From the NCBI GenBank assembly GCA_016789035.1, contig JAEUSC010000305.1:1-10368 (forward strand): a stretch of 10,368 nt of DNA, in the 5' to 3' direction. Below the pieces are notes generated by a model that worked only from the letters and a program-made list of their open reading frames with translations, did no database searches and was not told the DNA's origin. Position numbers and translations under genes: made by a program. Source of the DNA: Candidatus Omnitrophota bacterium (GTDB lineage Bacteria > Omnitrophota > Gorgyraeia > Zapsychrales > Fredricksoniimonadaceae). The stretch's first letter is position 1. Every line of letters begins with the position of its first letter. Positions 1 to 6,057 of this stretch are shown in pieces.

Positions 1-5
1 CTAAA

Positions 6-479
6 ATGTTCTTAAGGGTGTTTATCATGTGTTTAGCTCTGGCAGGGATATCGCAGCCAATTCAGGCAGAGGAGTTTCGTTTGAGCGGTACTCACAAAGA
101 GTATTATGAAGATGGTAGGATCCGGTCCAAATCCGAGTACAAGGACGGAAAATTAGACGGCTATGTCCGTGAATACCACCCGAACGGCCAGCTGGCCTTC
201 GTCCAACGTATCCAACACGGAAAAATCAATGGTCCTGTAAAAGCCTATTACCCAAGCGGTAAGCTTCAGGGAGAAACGATGTATGTGAATAATTCTGAAG
301 ACGGGCCCATGAGGGAATACTATGAAAATGGAGTGCTAAAAGAAGAGGCCCTTTATATTCGCGGTCAATTGGTTCAGGTAAAGACCTTTGACACAGAGGG
401 GCGTCTTGTTTCAAATAAAGATACCAATCTATCTGCCGGATGTGTTGTTGTTTCCGACGATACTTCTCAGGGGCTTTGA
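6..479 (+). CDS. Exported MORN_2-repeat (YwqK-like) protein, start uncertain
   Basis: 157 residues. The N-terminus looks like a Sec signal peptide: Arg4, a hydrophobic stretch at about 5-16, and an IQA/EE cleavage site near residue 21. The mature part consists of about four and a half repeats of roughly 24 residues with the pattern Y-Y-x-(D/N/S)-G-x-L...G-K-x-x-G (units near residues 29-52, 53-76, 77-100, 101-120 and a degenerate last unit to 135). This is the MORN_2 repeat (PF07661) found in proteins often named YwqK-family antitoxin; that name does not establish a function. The ATG at 6 gives the better signal peptide. The ATG at 27 has an AAGGGTG stretch upstream, and a start before the window cannot be excluded. 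Its stop lies one base before the cytochrome c gene, so it is probably co-transcribed with the copper/cytochrome genes. Its role is unknown; such repeats usually form beta-hairpin stacks that bind membranes or partners. Confidence 0.75.
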   Translation: MFLRVFIMCLALAGISQPIQAEEFRLSGTHKEYYEDGRIRSKSEYKDGKLDGYVREYHPNGQLAFVQRIQHGKINGPVKAYYPSGKLQGETMYVNNSEDGPMREYYENGVLKEEALYIRGQLVQVKTFDTEGRLVSNKDTNLSAGCVVVSDDTSQGL

Positions 480-480
480 T

Positions 481-846
481 ATGAGAACAATTTTCCGCAG
501 CATTCTTCTAGTGTGTTTTACCGGTGTATTTTTTAACAGCTTCGGCTTGGCACAGAATCAGCCTGAGGATATAGGGCGTGAGTTATACTTATCGTACGGT
601 TGTGCCGTCTGTCATGGAGTCTTGGGGGACGGTAAAGGGATGCGCAAGTTAGAGCGTGAAATGATGCCGACGAATTTTACTGATGGCAATTCGTATCGTT
701 TTGGGAAGGACAAAAACAGTATCAAGCATTCCATCAAGTTTGGAATTAAGGAGCAAGGCACTGTAATGCCTGCGTTTCAGCACATTTCTGATGAAGAATT
801 GGAAGCGATCAGCCTATATTTAATCTCATTGCAAAAGGAAAAATGA
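481..846 (+). CDS. Small exported mono-heme cytochrome c
   Basis: 121 residues. A signal peptide (Arg2, Arg6, hydrophobic 7-23) ends in GLA/Q near residue 24. The mature protein has one heme c attachment motif, CAVCH at residues 41-45, followed by G-x-L-G-D-G-K-G, typical of class I cytochromes. Met96 in the VMPAF motif is the likely sixth heme-iron ligand. The C-terminal helix (DEELEAISLYLISL) is the usual closing helix of the fold. The protein should sit in the periplasm and carry electrons, perhaps to a terminal oxidase, given the PCuAC and SCO genes downstream. I chose the ATG at 481 over an in-frame ATG at 388 because the longer form overlaps the preceding gene by about 90 bases and would bury the signal peptide. 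An AGGGG at 469-473 can serve as ribosome binding site. Confidence 0.9.
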   Translation: MRTIFRSILLVCFTGVFFNSFGLAQNQPEDIGRELYLSYGCAVCHGVLGDGKGMRKLEREMMPTNFTDGNSYRFGKDKNSIKHSIKFGIKEQGTVMPAFQHISDEELEAISLYLISLQKEK

Positions 847-863
847 TTTCCAGAAAGGAAAAT

Positions 864-1301
864 ATGAAGAAAGTATTGCCGTTACTCTTTGGAATGTTTA
901 TTTGCATGATGCCGATAGCACAGTCGGTTGAACCGCAAGTGGTTGTCCATGATCCTTGGATTCGGTGGCTTCCAGGAGAAAGGCCTAATAGCGCGGCTTA
1001 TATGACTTTAGAAAGCAAATCGTGCGGCGATTTGGTCTTGCGGGCCGTCACTTCTGTTAAGGTAAAAACCGTAGAAATGCATACTATGGATAATGTTGAC
1101 GGAAAAATGACTATGCGAAAAGTCAAAGAGATAAGGATTAAACCCGGTACGCAAATGGAACTTAAACCGGGAGGTCTTCACTTGATGATTTTTGGACTCC
1201 CAGATTCTTTTAAAGTGGGAGATAAAATCGATCTTACTTTGAAATTTGCTGATGGAACCTTCAAGACCATTTATGCTGTAGCTAAGGCGCCTCAGGAATA
1301 G
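864..1301 (+). CDS. PCuAC-type periplasmic copper chaperone
   Basis: 145 residues from this start. The signal peptide begins MKK, has a hydrophobic core to about residue 19, and ends near AQS. The mature part is a PCuAC domain (DUF461, PF04314). Its full copper-binding signature is present with exact spacing: His73, ten residues, Met84, twenty-one residues, His106, one residue, Met108. In the family this site binds Cu(I) and hands it to SCO proteins or directly to the CuA site of cytochrome c oxidase subunit II. The SCO gene follows 24 bases downstream, fitting that role. Start choice: the ATG at 864 has AGAAAGGA at 852-859 and gives a normal signal peptide. An in-frame ATG at 843, overlapping the cytochrome stop codon as ATGA, would add seven residues and is possible. 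Confidence 0.93.
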   Translation: MKKVLPLLFGMFICMMPIAQSVEPQVVVHDPWIRWLPGERPNSAAYMTLESKSCGDLVLRAVTSVKVKTVEMHTMDNVDGKMTMRKVKEIRIKPGTQMELKPGGLHLMIFGLPDSFKVGDKIDLTLKFADGTFKTIYAVAKAPQE

Positions 1302-1325
1302 GAACAATAACCAGAAGGATTAACA

Positions 1326-1931
1326 ATGAACGGGAAACATTCAAAGGCTTTGCCGTACATTGGGGTCGTTGTTTCGATCGCCATTGTTTTCTTATTGGTG
1401 CTCACTTTAAGCCGGCAGAAACACCAGAAAGACATCAAATATTATACGGTCATGAATCCTGAATTGGATTTTTCTTTGAAGGATCAGGATGGCCAAGATT
1501 TTCATTTGCGTGACCATCGCGGGGAGATTGTGCTGTTGTTCTTTGGTTATCTGACCTGTCCGGACATTTGTCCAGTAACGATTTCTAAATTGAGCCGGGC
1601 ATACCGTATTTTAGGAGGGGATGGTAACAAAATATTGACGGTGTTTATTACAATTGATCCGGAGCGGGATACGCCACAAAAGCTTAAAGAATACTTAAAA
1701 TATTTTAAACTGAACATGATAGGGCTGACGGGAACCAAACAGGAAATCGACAAAGTCGTTGATTCATATAAGGCATCGTATCAGAAAGTTGAGATGGACT
1801 CGGAAGCGGGTTATCTCATGGATCATTCGGACTTGGTATACTTGATTGATGCTAAAGGGCGGGTTGTCGATTTGATTCACTTTGATGATGAGGTCGAACG
1901 CATCGCGCAAATGATTAAAAAGGTTTTATAA
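1326..1931 (+). CDS. SCO1/SenC family copper-delivery thioredoxin-like protein
   Basis: 201 residues, the normal bacterial SCO length. One N-terminal transmembrane anchor (about residues 10-28) is followed by a periplasmic thioredoxin-like domain. The copper site is complete: Cys78 and Cys82 in TCPDICP, and His167 in the MDHSDLVYLID segment. The family landmark DPERDTP is at 111-117. SCO proteins bind copper through the two cysteines and the histidine and metallate, or reduce, the CuA centre of cytochrome c oxidase. An AGAAGGA at 1312-1318 is a good ribosome binding site. This is the last gene of the run with the cytochrome and PCuAC genes. SCO homologues can also act in redox sensing or denitrification, but the PCuAC neighbour argues for copper delivery. 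Confidence 0.93.
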   Translation: MNGKHSKALPYIGVVVSIAIVFLLVLTLSRQKHQKDIKYYTVMNPELDFSLKDQDGQDFHLRDHRGEIVLLFFGYLTCPDICPVTISKLSRAYRILGGDGNKILTVFITIDPERDTPQKLKEYLKYFKLNMIGLTGTKQEIDKVVDSYKASYQKVEMDSEAGYLMDHSDLVYLIDAKGRVVDLIHFDDEVERIAQMIKKVL

Positions 1932-1949
1932 GAAGTTTTGAGATTTAAC

Positions 1950-1972
1950 GAGCAAGTTCGCTCATGTTTTTT
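1950..1972 (+). terminator. Possible weak terminator after the SCO gene
   Basis: A four-base-pair stem (GAGC / GCTC) with a six-base loop is followed three bases later by six T residues at 1967-1972. It lies 18 bases after the SCO stop and before the likely tatA promoter, which is the right place for a terminator. The stem is too short to be convincing alone. Confidence 0.25.
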
Positions 1973-1973
1973 C

Positions 1974-2002
1974 TTGTGGACAATAACCTTTCCCTTTAAA
2001 AT
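1974..2002 (+). promoter_or_regulatory. Likely sigma70-type promoter for tatAC
   Basis: TTGTGG at 1974-1979 and TAAAAT at 1997-2002 are separated by 17 bases. The -10 box matches the consensus at five of six positions, the -35 at three of six. Predicted transcription would start near 2009, about 50 bases before tatA. This supports tatAC being a separate unit from the copper genes. Confidence 0.45.
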
Positions 2003-2047
2003 AGCGCATTCCTGCATAAACAGTTTAGGAATTTGACGATATCCATC

Positions 2048-2054
2048 AAGGAGG
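2048..2054 (+). promoter_or_regulatory. Shine-Dalgarno that fixes the tatA start
   Basis: AAGGAGG, a full anti-16S match, sits five bases before the ATG at 2060. It decides the start in favour of MGRIGMGE over a TTG nine codons upstream at 2033. Confidence 0.85.
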
Positions 2055-2059
2055 ATGTT

Positions 2060-2236
2060 ATGGGTAGAATAGGAATGGGAGAAGTTTTATTAATTGCGTT
2101 TGTTTTTGTCTTATTGTTTGGTGCCAAGAAGTTGCCGGAAGTCGGCGCGGCCATCGGATCGGCTATCAAAGAATTTAAGAAAGCTAGTAAAGATGTTGAA
2201 GGTTCCATTAAAGATGCCATCGAAGACAAAAAATAG
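2060..2236 (+). CDS. tatA: Sec-independent translocase subunit TatA
   Basis: 58 residues, typical of a minimal TatA. A short N-terminal transmembrane helix (about residues 7-20, GEVLLIAFVFVLLFG) is followed by the conserved FGAKKLPE hinge at 20-27. Then comes an amphipathic helix with G-x-x-I-G-x-x-I-K-E-F-K-K and a short charged tail. TatA multimers form the conduct for folded proteins exported through the twin-arginine pathway. Residue 8 is Glu, as in E. coli TatB, where TatA has Gln. With no separate tatB visible, this protein may serve both roles, as in minimal TatAC systems. The stop codon shares one base with the tatC start, so translation of the two is likely coupled. Confidence 0.93.
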   Translation: MGRIGMGEVLLIAFVFVLLFGAKKLPEVGAAIGSAIKEFKKASKDVEGSIKDAIEDKK

Positions 2237-2955
2237 TGATAAACGAAACAAAGTTATCATCGTTTTTGGGTCATATTGAAGAGCTGCGATGGCGAGTTCT
2301 TCAATATCTTGGTGTTTATGTTGTGTGTTGTTTTATTGCGTATCCGTTAACATCCAAGATCCTTCCTTTTGTTATTAATCCAGTTGGTTCGGTCGTTTTT
2401 CAGGCGCCGGGTGAAGCATTCTCAGCTTATATGATGCTGACGCTGCTGGAAGCTTTTATTTTTTCTTCACCAGTCTTTTTATATCAGGTTTGGGCATTTG
2501 CATGGGAGGCTTTGACCGATAAGGAGCGTAAATATATTGTGTTGTTCGGTCCTTGTTCCTTGTTTTTCTTTCTGTTGGGCGCGGCTTTCGCTTTTTATGT
2601 GGTTGCTCCGTTTGCGATCAGATTTCTATTCAGTTTCTCGACGGAAAATGTAGTTCCCATGATCAGTATTAAAAGTTATATTTCATTTATTGGGAACCTG
2701 CTTGTATCATTTGGAGTTGTGTTTGAATTGCCGCTGGCCCTTATTTTTCTAGTCCAGATTGGTATTGCTACGCCGGAATTTTTAAGACATTTCCGCAGGC
2801 ATGTGATAATGGCTGTTTTTATTATAAGTGCTATTCTGACCCCGCCGGATGTTGTTTCGCAGTTATTGATGGCTCTTCCATTGGTTGTTTTATATGAACT
2901 CGGAGTGCTTTTTTCGGTCTTTTTTTCCAAGAAGGAAAAAGCCGGATCGGCATGA
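2236..2955 (+). CDS. tatC: Sec-independent translocase subunit TatC
   Basis: 239 residues with six predicted transmembrane helices, the usual TatC length. Landmarks are HIEELRWR at 13-20 (cytoplasmic N-terminal signal-binding region), Glu60 in APGEAF, FELP at 163-166, TPPDVVSQ at 202-209 and the LYE triplet at 219-221. TatC recognises twin-arginine signal peptides in the inner membrane and organises the translocon with TatA. The start is GTG at 2236, whose first base is the last base of the tatA TAG stop. No Shine-Dalgarno precedes it, so re-initiation after tatA is the likely mode. A strong hairpin terminator begins 26 bases after the stop. No Tat substrate is encoded nearby. Confidence 0.95.
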   Translation: MINETKLSSFLGHIEELRWRVLQYLGVYVVCCFIAYPLTSKILPFVINPVGSVVFQAPGEAFSAYMMLTLLEAFIFSSPVFLYQVWAFAWEALTDKERKYIVLFGPCSLFFFLLGAAFAFYVVAPFAIRFLFSFSTENVVPMISIKSYISFIGNLLVSFGVVFELPLALIFLVQIGIATPEFLRHFRRHVIMAVFIISAILTPPDVVSQLLMALPLVVLYELGVLFSVFFSKKEKAGSA

Positions 2956-2981
2956 ATTAAAAATGCGGAAAAGTTGCTGTA

Positions 2982-3021
2982 AAAATAAAACCCTCCGAAG
3001 AATTTCGAAGGGTTTTATTTT
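2982..3021. terminator. Bidirectional intrinsic terminator between tatC and the tiny minus-strand gene
   Basis: Two 18-base arms (2982-2999 and 3004-3021) are complementary except for one position and flank a four-base GAAT loop. The core is a GC-containing CCCT/AGGG and CGAA/TTCG stem, and the outer part pairs A-rich with T-rich DNA. Both strands therefore give a hairpin followed by a U-rich tract. It lies 26 bases after the tatC stop on the plus strand and 18 bases after the stop of the 16-codon gene on the minus strand. Confidence 0.88.
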
Positions 3022-3039
3022 GAAAAGAATGGAGAATAC

Positions 3040-3090
3040 TTATTTTCTTTTGGCTGTTTTCTTCTTGGCTGTTTTCTTTTTTGTGGCCAT
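3040..3090 (-). CDS. Tiny lysine-rich peptide gene, MATKKKTAKKKTAKRK
   Basis: A 16-codon gene too short for normal gene finders. After Met it is exactly three pentapeptide units: ATKKK, TAKKK and TAKRK. Nine of the 16 residues are Lys or Arg and there are no acidic residues. Evidence that it is translated: an AGGAG (on the minus strand, bases 3098-3102) lies seven bases before the ATG, an ideal spacing, and the frame ends in TAA. It is followed by a strong hairpin terminator 18 bases on, and the 5' side is a free AT-rich spacer with a possible promoter. The sequence resembles the (T/S)AKKK tails of bacterial histone H1-like and HU-extension proteins, suggesting nucleic-acid binding or compaction. 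That function is inference from composition only. Alternatives are a leader peptide with no downstream gene, or a remnant of a longer H1-like gene. Confidence 0.6.
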   Translation of the reverse strand: MATKKKTAKKKTAKRK

Positions 3091-3097
3091 GAATTTT

Positions 3098-3102
3098 CTC
3101 CT
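3098..3102 (-). promoter_or_regulatory. Shine-Dalgarno for the tiny Lys-rich gene
   Basis: On the minus strand this reads AGGAG within AGAAAGGAG, seven bases before the ATG at 3090. It is among the best ribosome binding sites in the window and the main reason for calling the 16-codon frame a gene. Confidence 0.65.
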
Positions 3103-3129
3103 TTCTGGAAATGAATTATTATTGGTTTA

Positions 3130-3157
3130 ATATTAACATACATAAAAACTGATGCAA
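3130..3157 (-). promoter_or_regulatory. Possible promoter for the tiny Lys-rich gene
   Basis: On the minus strand, TTGCAT (3157-3152) and TAATAT (3135-3130) are separated by 16 bases. A TG dinucleotide in the extended -10 position precedes TAATAT. Each box is only a partial consensus match in very AT-rich DNA. A second candidate lies further up (TCGACA at 3210-3205 with TAAAAA at 3187-3182, 17-base spacer). Confidence 0.3.
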
Positions 3158-3203
3158 AAATTATTTAAAAAATTTTAACGATTTTTATTTCATTTTCATC
3201 ATT

Positions 3204-3232
3204 TTGTCGACGAGATAATTTATTTTTATAAT
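3204..3232 (+). promoter_or_regulatory. Likely sigma70-type promoter for hemW
   Basis: TTGTCG at 3204-3209 and a perfect TATAAT at 3227-3232 are separated by 17 bases. Transcription would begin near 3239, about 30 bases before the hemW ATG. It faces away from the minus-strand tiny gene, so this spacer is a divergent promoter region. Confidence 0.55.
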
Positions 3233-3268
3233 TTACGATAAAAATTATTGATTGATTTTGTTATTAAA

Positions 3269-4378
3269 ATGCAGAAAAAATCTTTGTACATACATATTCC
3301 GTTTTGTTCGCGCAAATGTTTATTTTGTTCGTTTGTTGTCTCTGTTGGTCAGGGCCAAAGAATGGATGAGTACATTCGTGCTGTTGAATCAGAGGCGCGT
3401 CCGTACAAAAATCAACCAGTTGATACCGTCTACTGGGGCGGCGGCACGCCGGCATTATTAAACCAGCAGCAGATTGGAAGATTGGTTGATTTTATCAATA
3501 ACCATTTTGAGGTAGATCGTAAGGCCGAGTGGACTATTGAAGCAAACCCAGAGAACTTGGATCTGACAAAGGCGCGATTTCTAAATTCGATGGGGTTTAA
3601 TCGTCTGAGCATTGGTATTCAATCATTTGATGATAGCCGTTTGAAATTTCTTGGGCGTAATCATGACAGTGAGATGGCGTTAAAAGCATATGAATCAGCC
3701 AGAGCGGGAGGTTTTGAAAATATTAATGTGGATTTGATGTTTTCTTTCCCCGGTCAAACAATTGATGACATTGCATGCGATATTGTGAGGCTAAAATCCT
3801 TAAGAAGTGAACACGTCTCATTGTACGGGTTGACTGTCGAGGAAAATAGCAGGTTTTATGTGAAAAGATTGAAATTGGACGATCAGGATTTGCAGGCAAG
3901 GCAGTATCAATTTATTTGTGAGCAATTAGAAAACCATGACTTAAAGCAATACGAGGTAAGTAATTTTGCCAGAAAGGGATTTGAGTCGGTCCACAATTCG
4001 AATTACTGGAATGGTCACTCCTATATCGGTCTGGGTGTGGGCGCCCATAGTTTTATGGATAATCGGCGTTCATGGAATGTTTCTAAGCTTGCTGAATATT
4101 TGCAGCGGGTAGAATTAGGTGTCAGCCCGTGTGATGGGTTTGAAGAGCTCTCGCAGGAAACCCTGCTGATGGAACGGATCCTCTTGGGGCTGAGGAAAAA
4201 TGAAGGCATCGATATCGAAAGGATTCAACAAGCGCTAGCGTATAGATTAAGTGAAGACCGATTGGTTATATTGGAGGAATTTGTAAAAGAGGGATTTTTG
4301 TTAAGAGATAATGCACAACTAAAAGCCACTATCAAAGGACGGCTGGTTTTAGATGAGCTTTCTAGCCGTTTGATTTAA
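3269..4378 (+). CDS. hemW: Radical SAM heme chaperone HemW
   Basis: 369 residues from the ATG at 3269; an in-frame TTG at 3248 would add seven. The N-terminus YIHIPFCSRKCLFCSF carries the radical SAM 4Fe-4S motif C-x3-C-x2-C (Cys13, Cys17, Cys20). The residue two after the third Cys is Phe, not the extra Cys of the oxygen-independent coproporphyrinogen oxidase HemN, which favours HemW. Other landmarks are the GGGTP SAM-binding motif at 57-61, the RLSIGIQSF and NVDLMFSFPGQT strands, YEVSNFA, and HNSNYWNGHSYIGLGVGAHS. A C-terminal HemN_C winged-helix segment ends the protein. In the family HemW binds heme and inserts it into target enzymes in the cytoplasm, including respiratory ones. Older annotations call it oxygen-independent coproporphyrinogen III oxidase. 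No clear Shine-Dalgarno precedes the ATG. The stop overlaps the convergent gene by four bases. Confidence 0.92.
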   Translation: MQKKSLYIHIPFCSRKCLFCSFVVSVGQGQRMDEYIRAVESEARPYKNQPVDTVYWGGGTPALLNQQQIGRLVDFINNHFEVDRKAEWTIEANPENLDLTKARFLNSMGFNRLSIGIQSFDDSRLKFLGRNHDSEMALKAYESARAGGFENINVDLMFSFPGQTIDDIACDIVRLKSLRSEHVSLYGLTVEENSRFYVKRLKLDDQDLQARQYQFICEQLENHDLKQYEVSNFARKGFESVHNSNYWNGHSYIGLGVGAHSFMDNRRSWNVSKLAEYLQRVELGVSPCDGFEELSQETLLMERILLGLRKNEGIDIERIQQALAYRLSEDRLVILEEFVKEGFLLRDNAQLKATIKGRLVLDELSSRLI

Positions 4379-5466
4379 AAGATACGGACAGGGCGTCCCA
4401 ATTGTCCGGCGATATTATCACTCTGTTTAAAGAGTTTAAGTAAGGAATCACCGATGAGACTGCGATAGGCGGGGAGGATAGTAAGTGCAGATAAAACTTT
4501 TTGCGATTTCTGAATACGTGTTTTGATGGCATTAAGACTGTAGTCGAGACTTCCTGAGTCGATCAGTATTTTTCTAACGGCAATCAAATCGTCAAACGTC
4601 TTCGATTTCTTTAAGAAATAATCCATGAATTCTTTGTGCGATCGGCCCTTTAAGTGTTCGTATGCATGGCAAATTAAAAGTGTTTTCTTAGATTCAGCCA
4701 GATCGCTTAAAATGGACTTGCCTATGTTCTTCTCCGATTCATAAATGCCAATAATGTCATCCTGGATCTGAAATGCCTGGCCAATCAGAATGGCGAATTC
4801 CGAAATCTTTTTGATCTCTTTATTATCTGCCCCACCCAGGATTGCGCCGGTGACTAATGGGCAATCAAAGGTGTATCGCGCTGTCTTTAATGTGTAGTTA
4901 AGGTACACATCCGGTTCCTTGATTTTTTCGAGGGATTCAACGCCGTGAAGAGTGTCAATGAACTCGCCCATGGCTGTAAATGCGGCTGTTTGGACAAAAT
5001 ATTTTAGGGCTTTTTCTTTGCGGTCCAGGGATTCGTTAATAGATAAAAATGCGTCGATTGCTAGTGCGTAGACAATGTCCCCGGCAATGATGCTTAGGTC
5101 CCGGCCAAGTTTTTCTGGATCGTCGGTTTTCACTGCATGGGCCAGTAATTTGTGCATGGTGGGTTTGCCGCGCCTTAAATTTGAGCAATCGATGATATCA
5201 TCGTGGATAAGCATGAAATTATGTAAGAATTCCATGCATGTCGAAGCATTGTAAATGTCTTTAGAGATGGACTTTTTGTGGCGCGCGTAACCCTTATAGC
5301 TCAGAATTAACAGAAGCGGCCGGATGCGTTTACCTTCTCGTAATGTGAAATCTTTGATGCTTTCAAAGAGTACAGGGCTCACCAGGTGCAGTTTATAATC
5401 CGTTTTAACACGTTCCAGGAATGAGGCGAGACTGATTTCGATGTTTTGTCTGATTTTTTCTATCAT
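4375..5466 (-). CDS. trans-Polyprenyl diphosphate synthase (farnesyl/geranylgeranyl type)
   Basis: 363 residues, slightly long for the family. It condenses isopentenyl diphosphate with an allylic diphosphate to build isoprenoid chains. Landmarks are GKRIRP at 45-50, the first Asp-rich motif DDIID at 89-93 followed by Arg98-Arg99, the Lys194-Thr195 pair, and the second Asp-rich region QIQDDIIG at 233-240, with Lys260-Lys261 after it. The second motif ends in Gly instead of the usual final Asp; this is common in some archaeal-type and bacterial short-chain synthases and does not imply inactivity. The residues before the first motif (FMLIH) do not let me fix the product length, so FPP, GGPP or longer is open. 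The ATG at 5466 has only a weak AGAAG upstream. It is transcribed alone, convergent with hemW. Confidence 0.9.
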   Translation of the reverse strand: MIEKIRQNIEISLASFLERVKTDYKLHLVSPVLFESIKDFTLREGKRIRPLLLILSYKGYARHKKSISKDIYNASTCMEFLHNFMLIHDDIIDCSNLRRGKPTMHKLLAHAVKTDDPEKLGRDLSIIAGDIVYALAIDAFLSINESLDRKEKALKYFVQTAAFTAMGEFIDTLHGVESLEKIKEPDVYLNYTLKTARYTFDCPLVTGAILGGADNKEIKKISEFAILIGQAFQIQDDIIGIYESEKNIGKSILSDLAESKKTLLICHAYEHLKGRSHKEFMDYFLKKSKTFDDLIAVRKILIDSGSLDYSLNAIKTRIQKSQKVLSALTILPAYRSLIGDSLLKLFKQSDNIAGQLGRPVRIF

Positions 5467-5497
5467 AATAGTGCTTCTGAATCAAAATATGGGCGCT

Positions 5498-5526
5498 ATC
5501 CTAGCACACAAATTTTTTACCTTCAA
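5498..5526 (-). promoter_or_regulatory. Likely promoter for the polyprenyl diphosphate synthase gene
   Basis: On the minus strand, TTGAAG (5526-5521) and TAGGAT (5503-5498) are separated by exactly 17 bases, with a TGC extended -10 just before TAGGAT. The start of transcription would be near 5491, giving a leader of about 25 bases. Confidence 0.45.
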
Positions 5527-5571
5527 TACAAGTTTCGCATACTATATTCTGGATATAAAATAGCATTTCGC

Positions 5572-5599
5572 TTGACGGCAAAAAGGGTGTTGTTAGAAT
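5572..5599 (+). promoter_or_regulatory. Likely sigma70-type promoter for the pilin/DUF2059 unit
   Basis: TTGACG at 5572-5577 and TAGAAT at 5594-5599 are separated by 16 bases. Each box matches consensus at five of six positions. Transcription would begin near 5606, about 40 bases before the pilin ATG. The promoters of this gene and of the divergent synthase lie back to back in a 179-base spacer. Confidence 0.6.
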
Positions 5600-5645
5600 C
5601 AAGCGCAAGGCCAAAAAATAATCTTTCCAATTTAGGATAATAGGT

Positions 5646-6041
5646 ATGTCTGTAAAAGCATTTTCCCTTATGGAGTTAATGATAGTCGTTGTGATTGTAG
5701 GTGTGATTGCGCTTTTTGGTATCCCGAATTACCAACGGACAATTGATATTGCCGTTGCAAAAGATGCGGTCAGCAATTTAAAGCTGATTGCCGCAGCCCA
5801 ACAGCGTTATTTGGCACGTAACAGCAGTTACTATCCTTCATCTGCCACTACAGTGGATGTTCACAGTATTAATGACGAGTTGAAACTTAACATTTCACAA
5901 CAGCAAGGGGTCACCTATTCGTGTACAAATACAGCGCCGCAATGCTCGGCGACACGCACCGGGTGGACTTATTCGATAACGCTGCCCACTTCATTGCCTG
6001 TGTGTACGGCAGGGACGTGTCCATATACGCCGACATATTAA
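5646..6041 (+). CDS. Type IV pilin-like (major or minor pilin/pseudopilin) protein
   Basis: 131 residues. It has a very short leader (MSVKA), then the class III signal: processed Phe at residue 6, Glu at residue 10 (position 5 of the mature protein), and a hydrophobic N-terminal helix to about residue 25. The -1 residue is Ala instead of the usual Gly; Ala is tolerated by prepilin peptidases. The helix continues (AVSNLKLIAAAQQRYLARNSSYY), followed by a short globular domain of the PilA/PilE type. Two Cys pairs, C93/C100 and C120/C125, could form disulfides; the second resembles the C-terminal D-region loop of pilins. No assembly gene (ATPase, platform protein, prepilin peptidase) is in the window. 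Whether it makes a filament or a type II secretion pseudopilus is open. The ribosome binding site is weak (AGGA, about nine bases upstream). Confidence 0.88.
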   Translation: MSVKAFSLMELMIVVVIVGVIALFGIPNYQRTIDIAVAKDAVSNLKLIAAAQQRYLARNSSYYPSSATTVDVHSINDELKLNISQQQGVTYSCTNTAPQCSATRTGWTYSITLPTSLPVCTAGTCPYTPTY

Positions 6042-6057
6042 TTAGAGGAAGGTGATC

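Noticed and set aside
388..480. Longer N-terminus for the cytochrome c gene from an ATG at 388
   Set aside because: It overlaps the upstream MORN_2 gene by about 90 bases and puts 31 unrelated residues before a normal signal peptide; the ATG at 481 is one base after the upstream stop and has an AGGGG.
1008..1307. Minus-strand 99-codon open frame opposite the PCuAC gene
   Set aside because: It is a shadow of a well-identified gene with an exact copper-site motif; it has no supporting start site or domain.
2885..3130. Plus-strand open frame across the tatC end, terminator and tiny-gene region
   Set aside because: It lies in another frame of tatC and runs through a strong terminator; its Phe/Leu-rich tail is only the complement of the Lys-rich codons.
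4375..5466. Inactive polyprenyl synthase because the second Asp-rich motif reads DDIIG
   Set aside because: Many active short-chain synthases have Gly at the last position of this motif, and all other catalytic residues are present.
5446..5640. Plus-strand 64-codon open frame between the synthase and pilin genes
   Set aside because: It covers the promoters of both neighbours, has no good ribosome binding site and its product shows no domain-like features.
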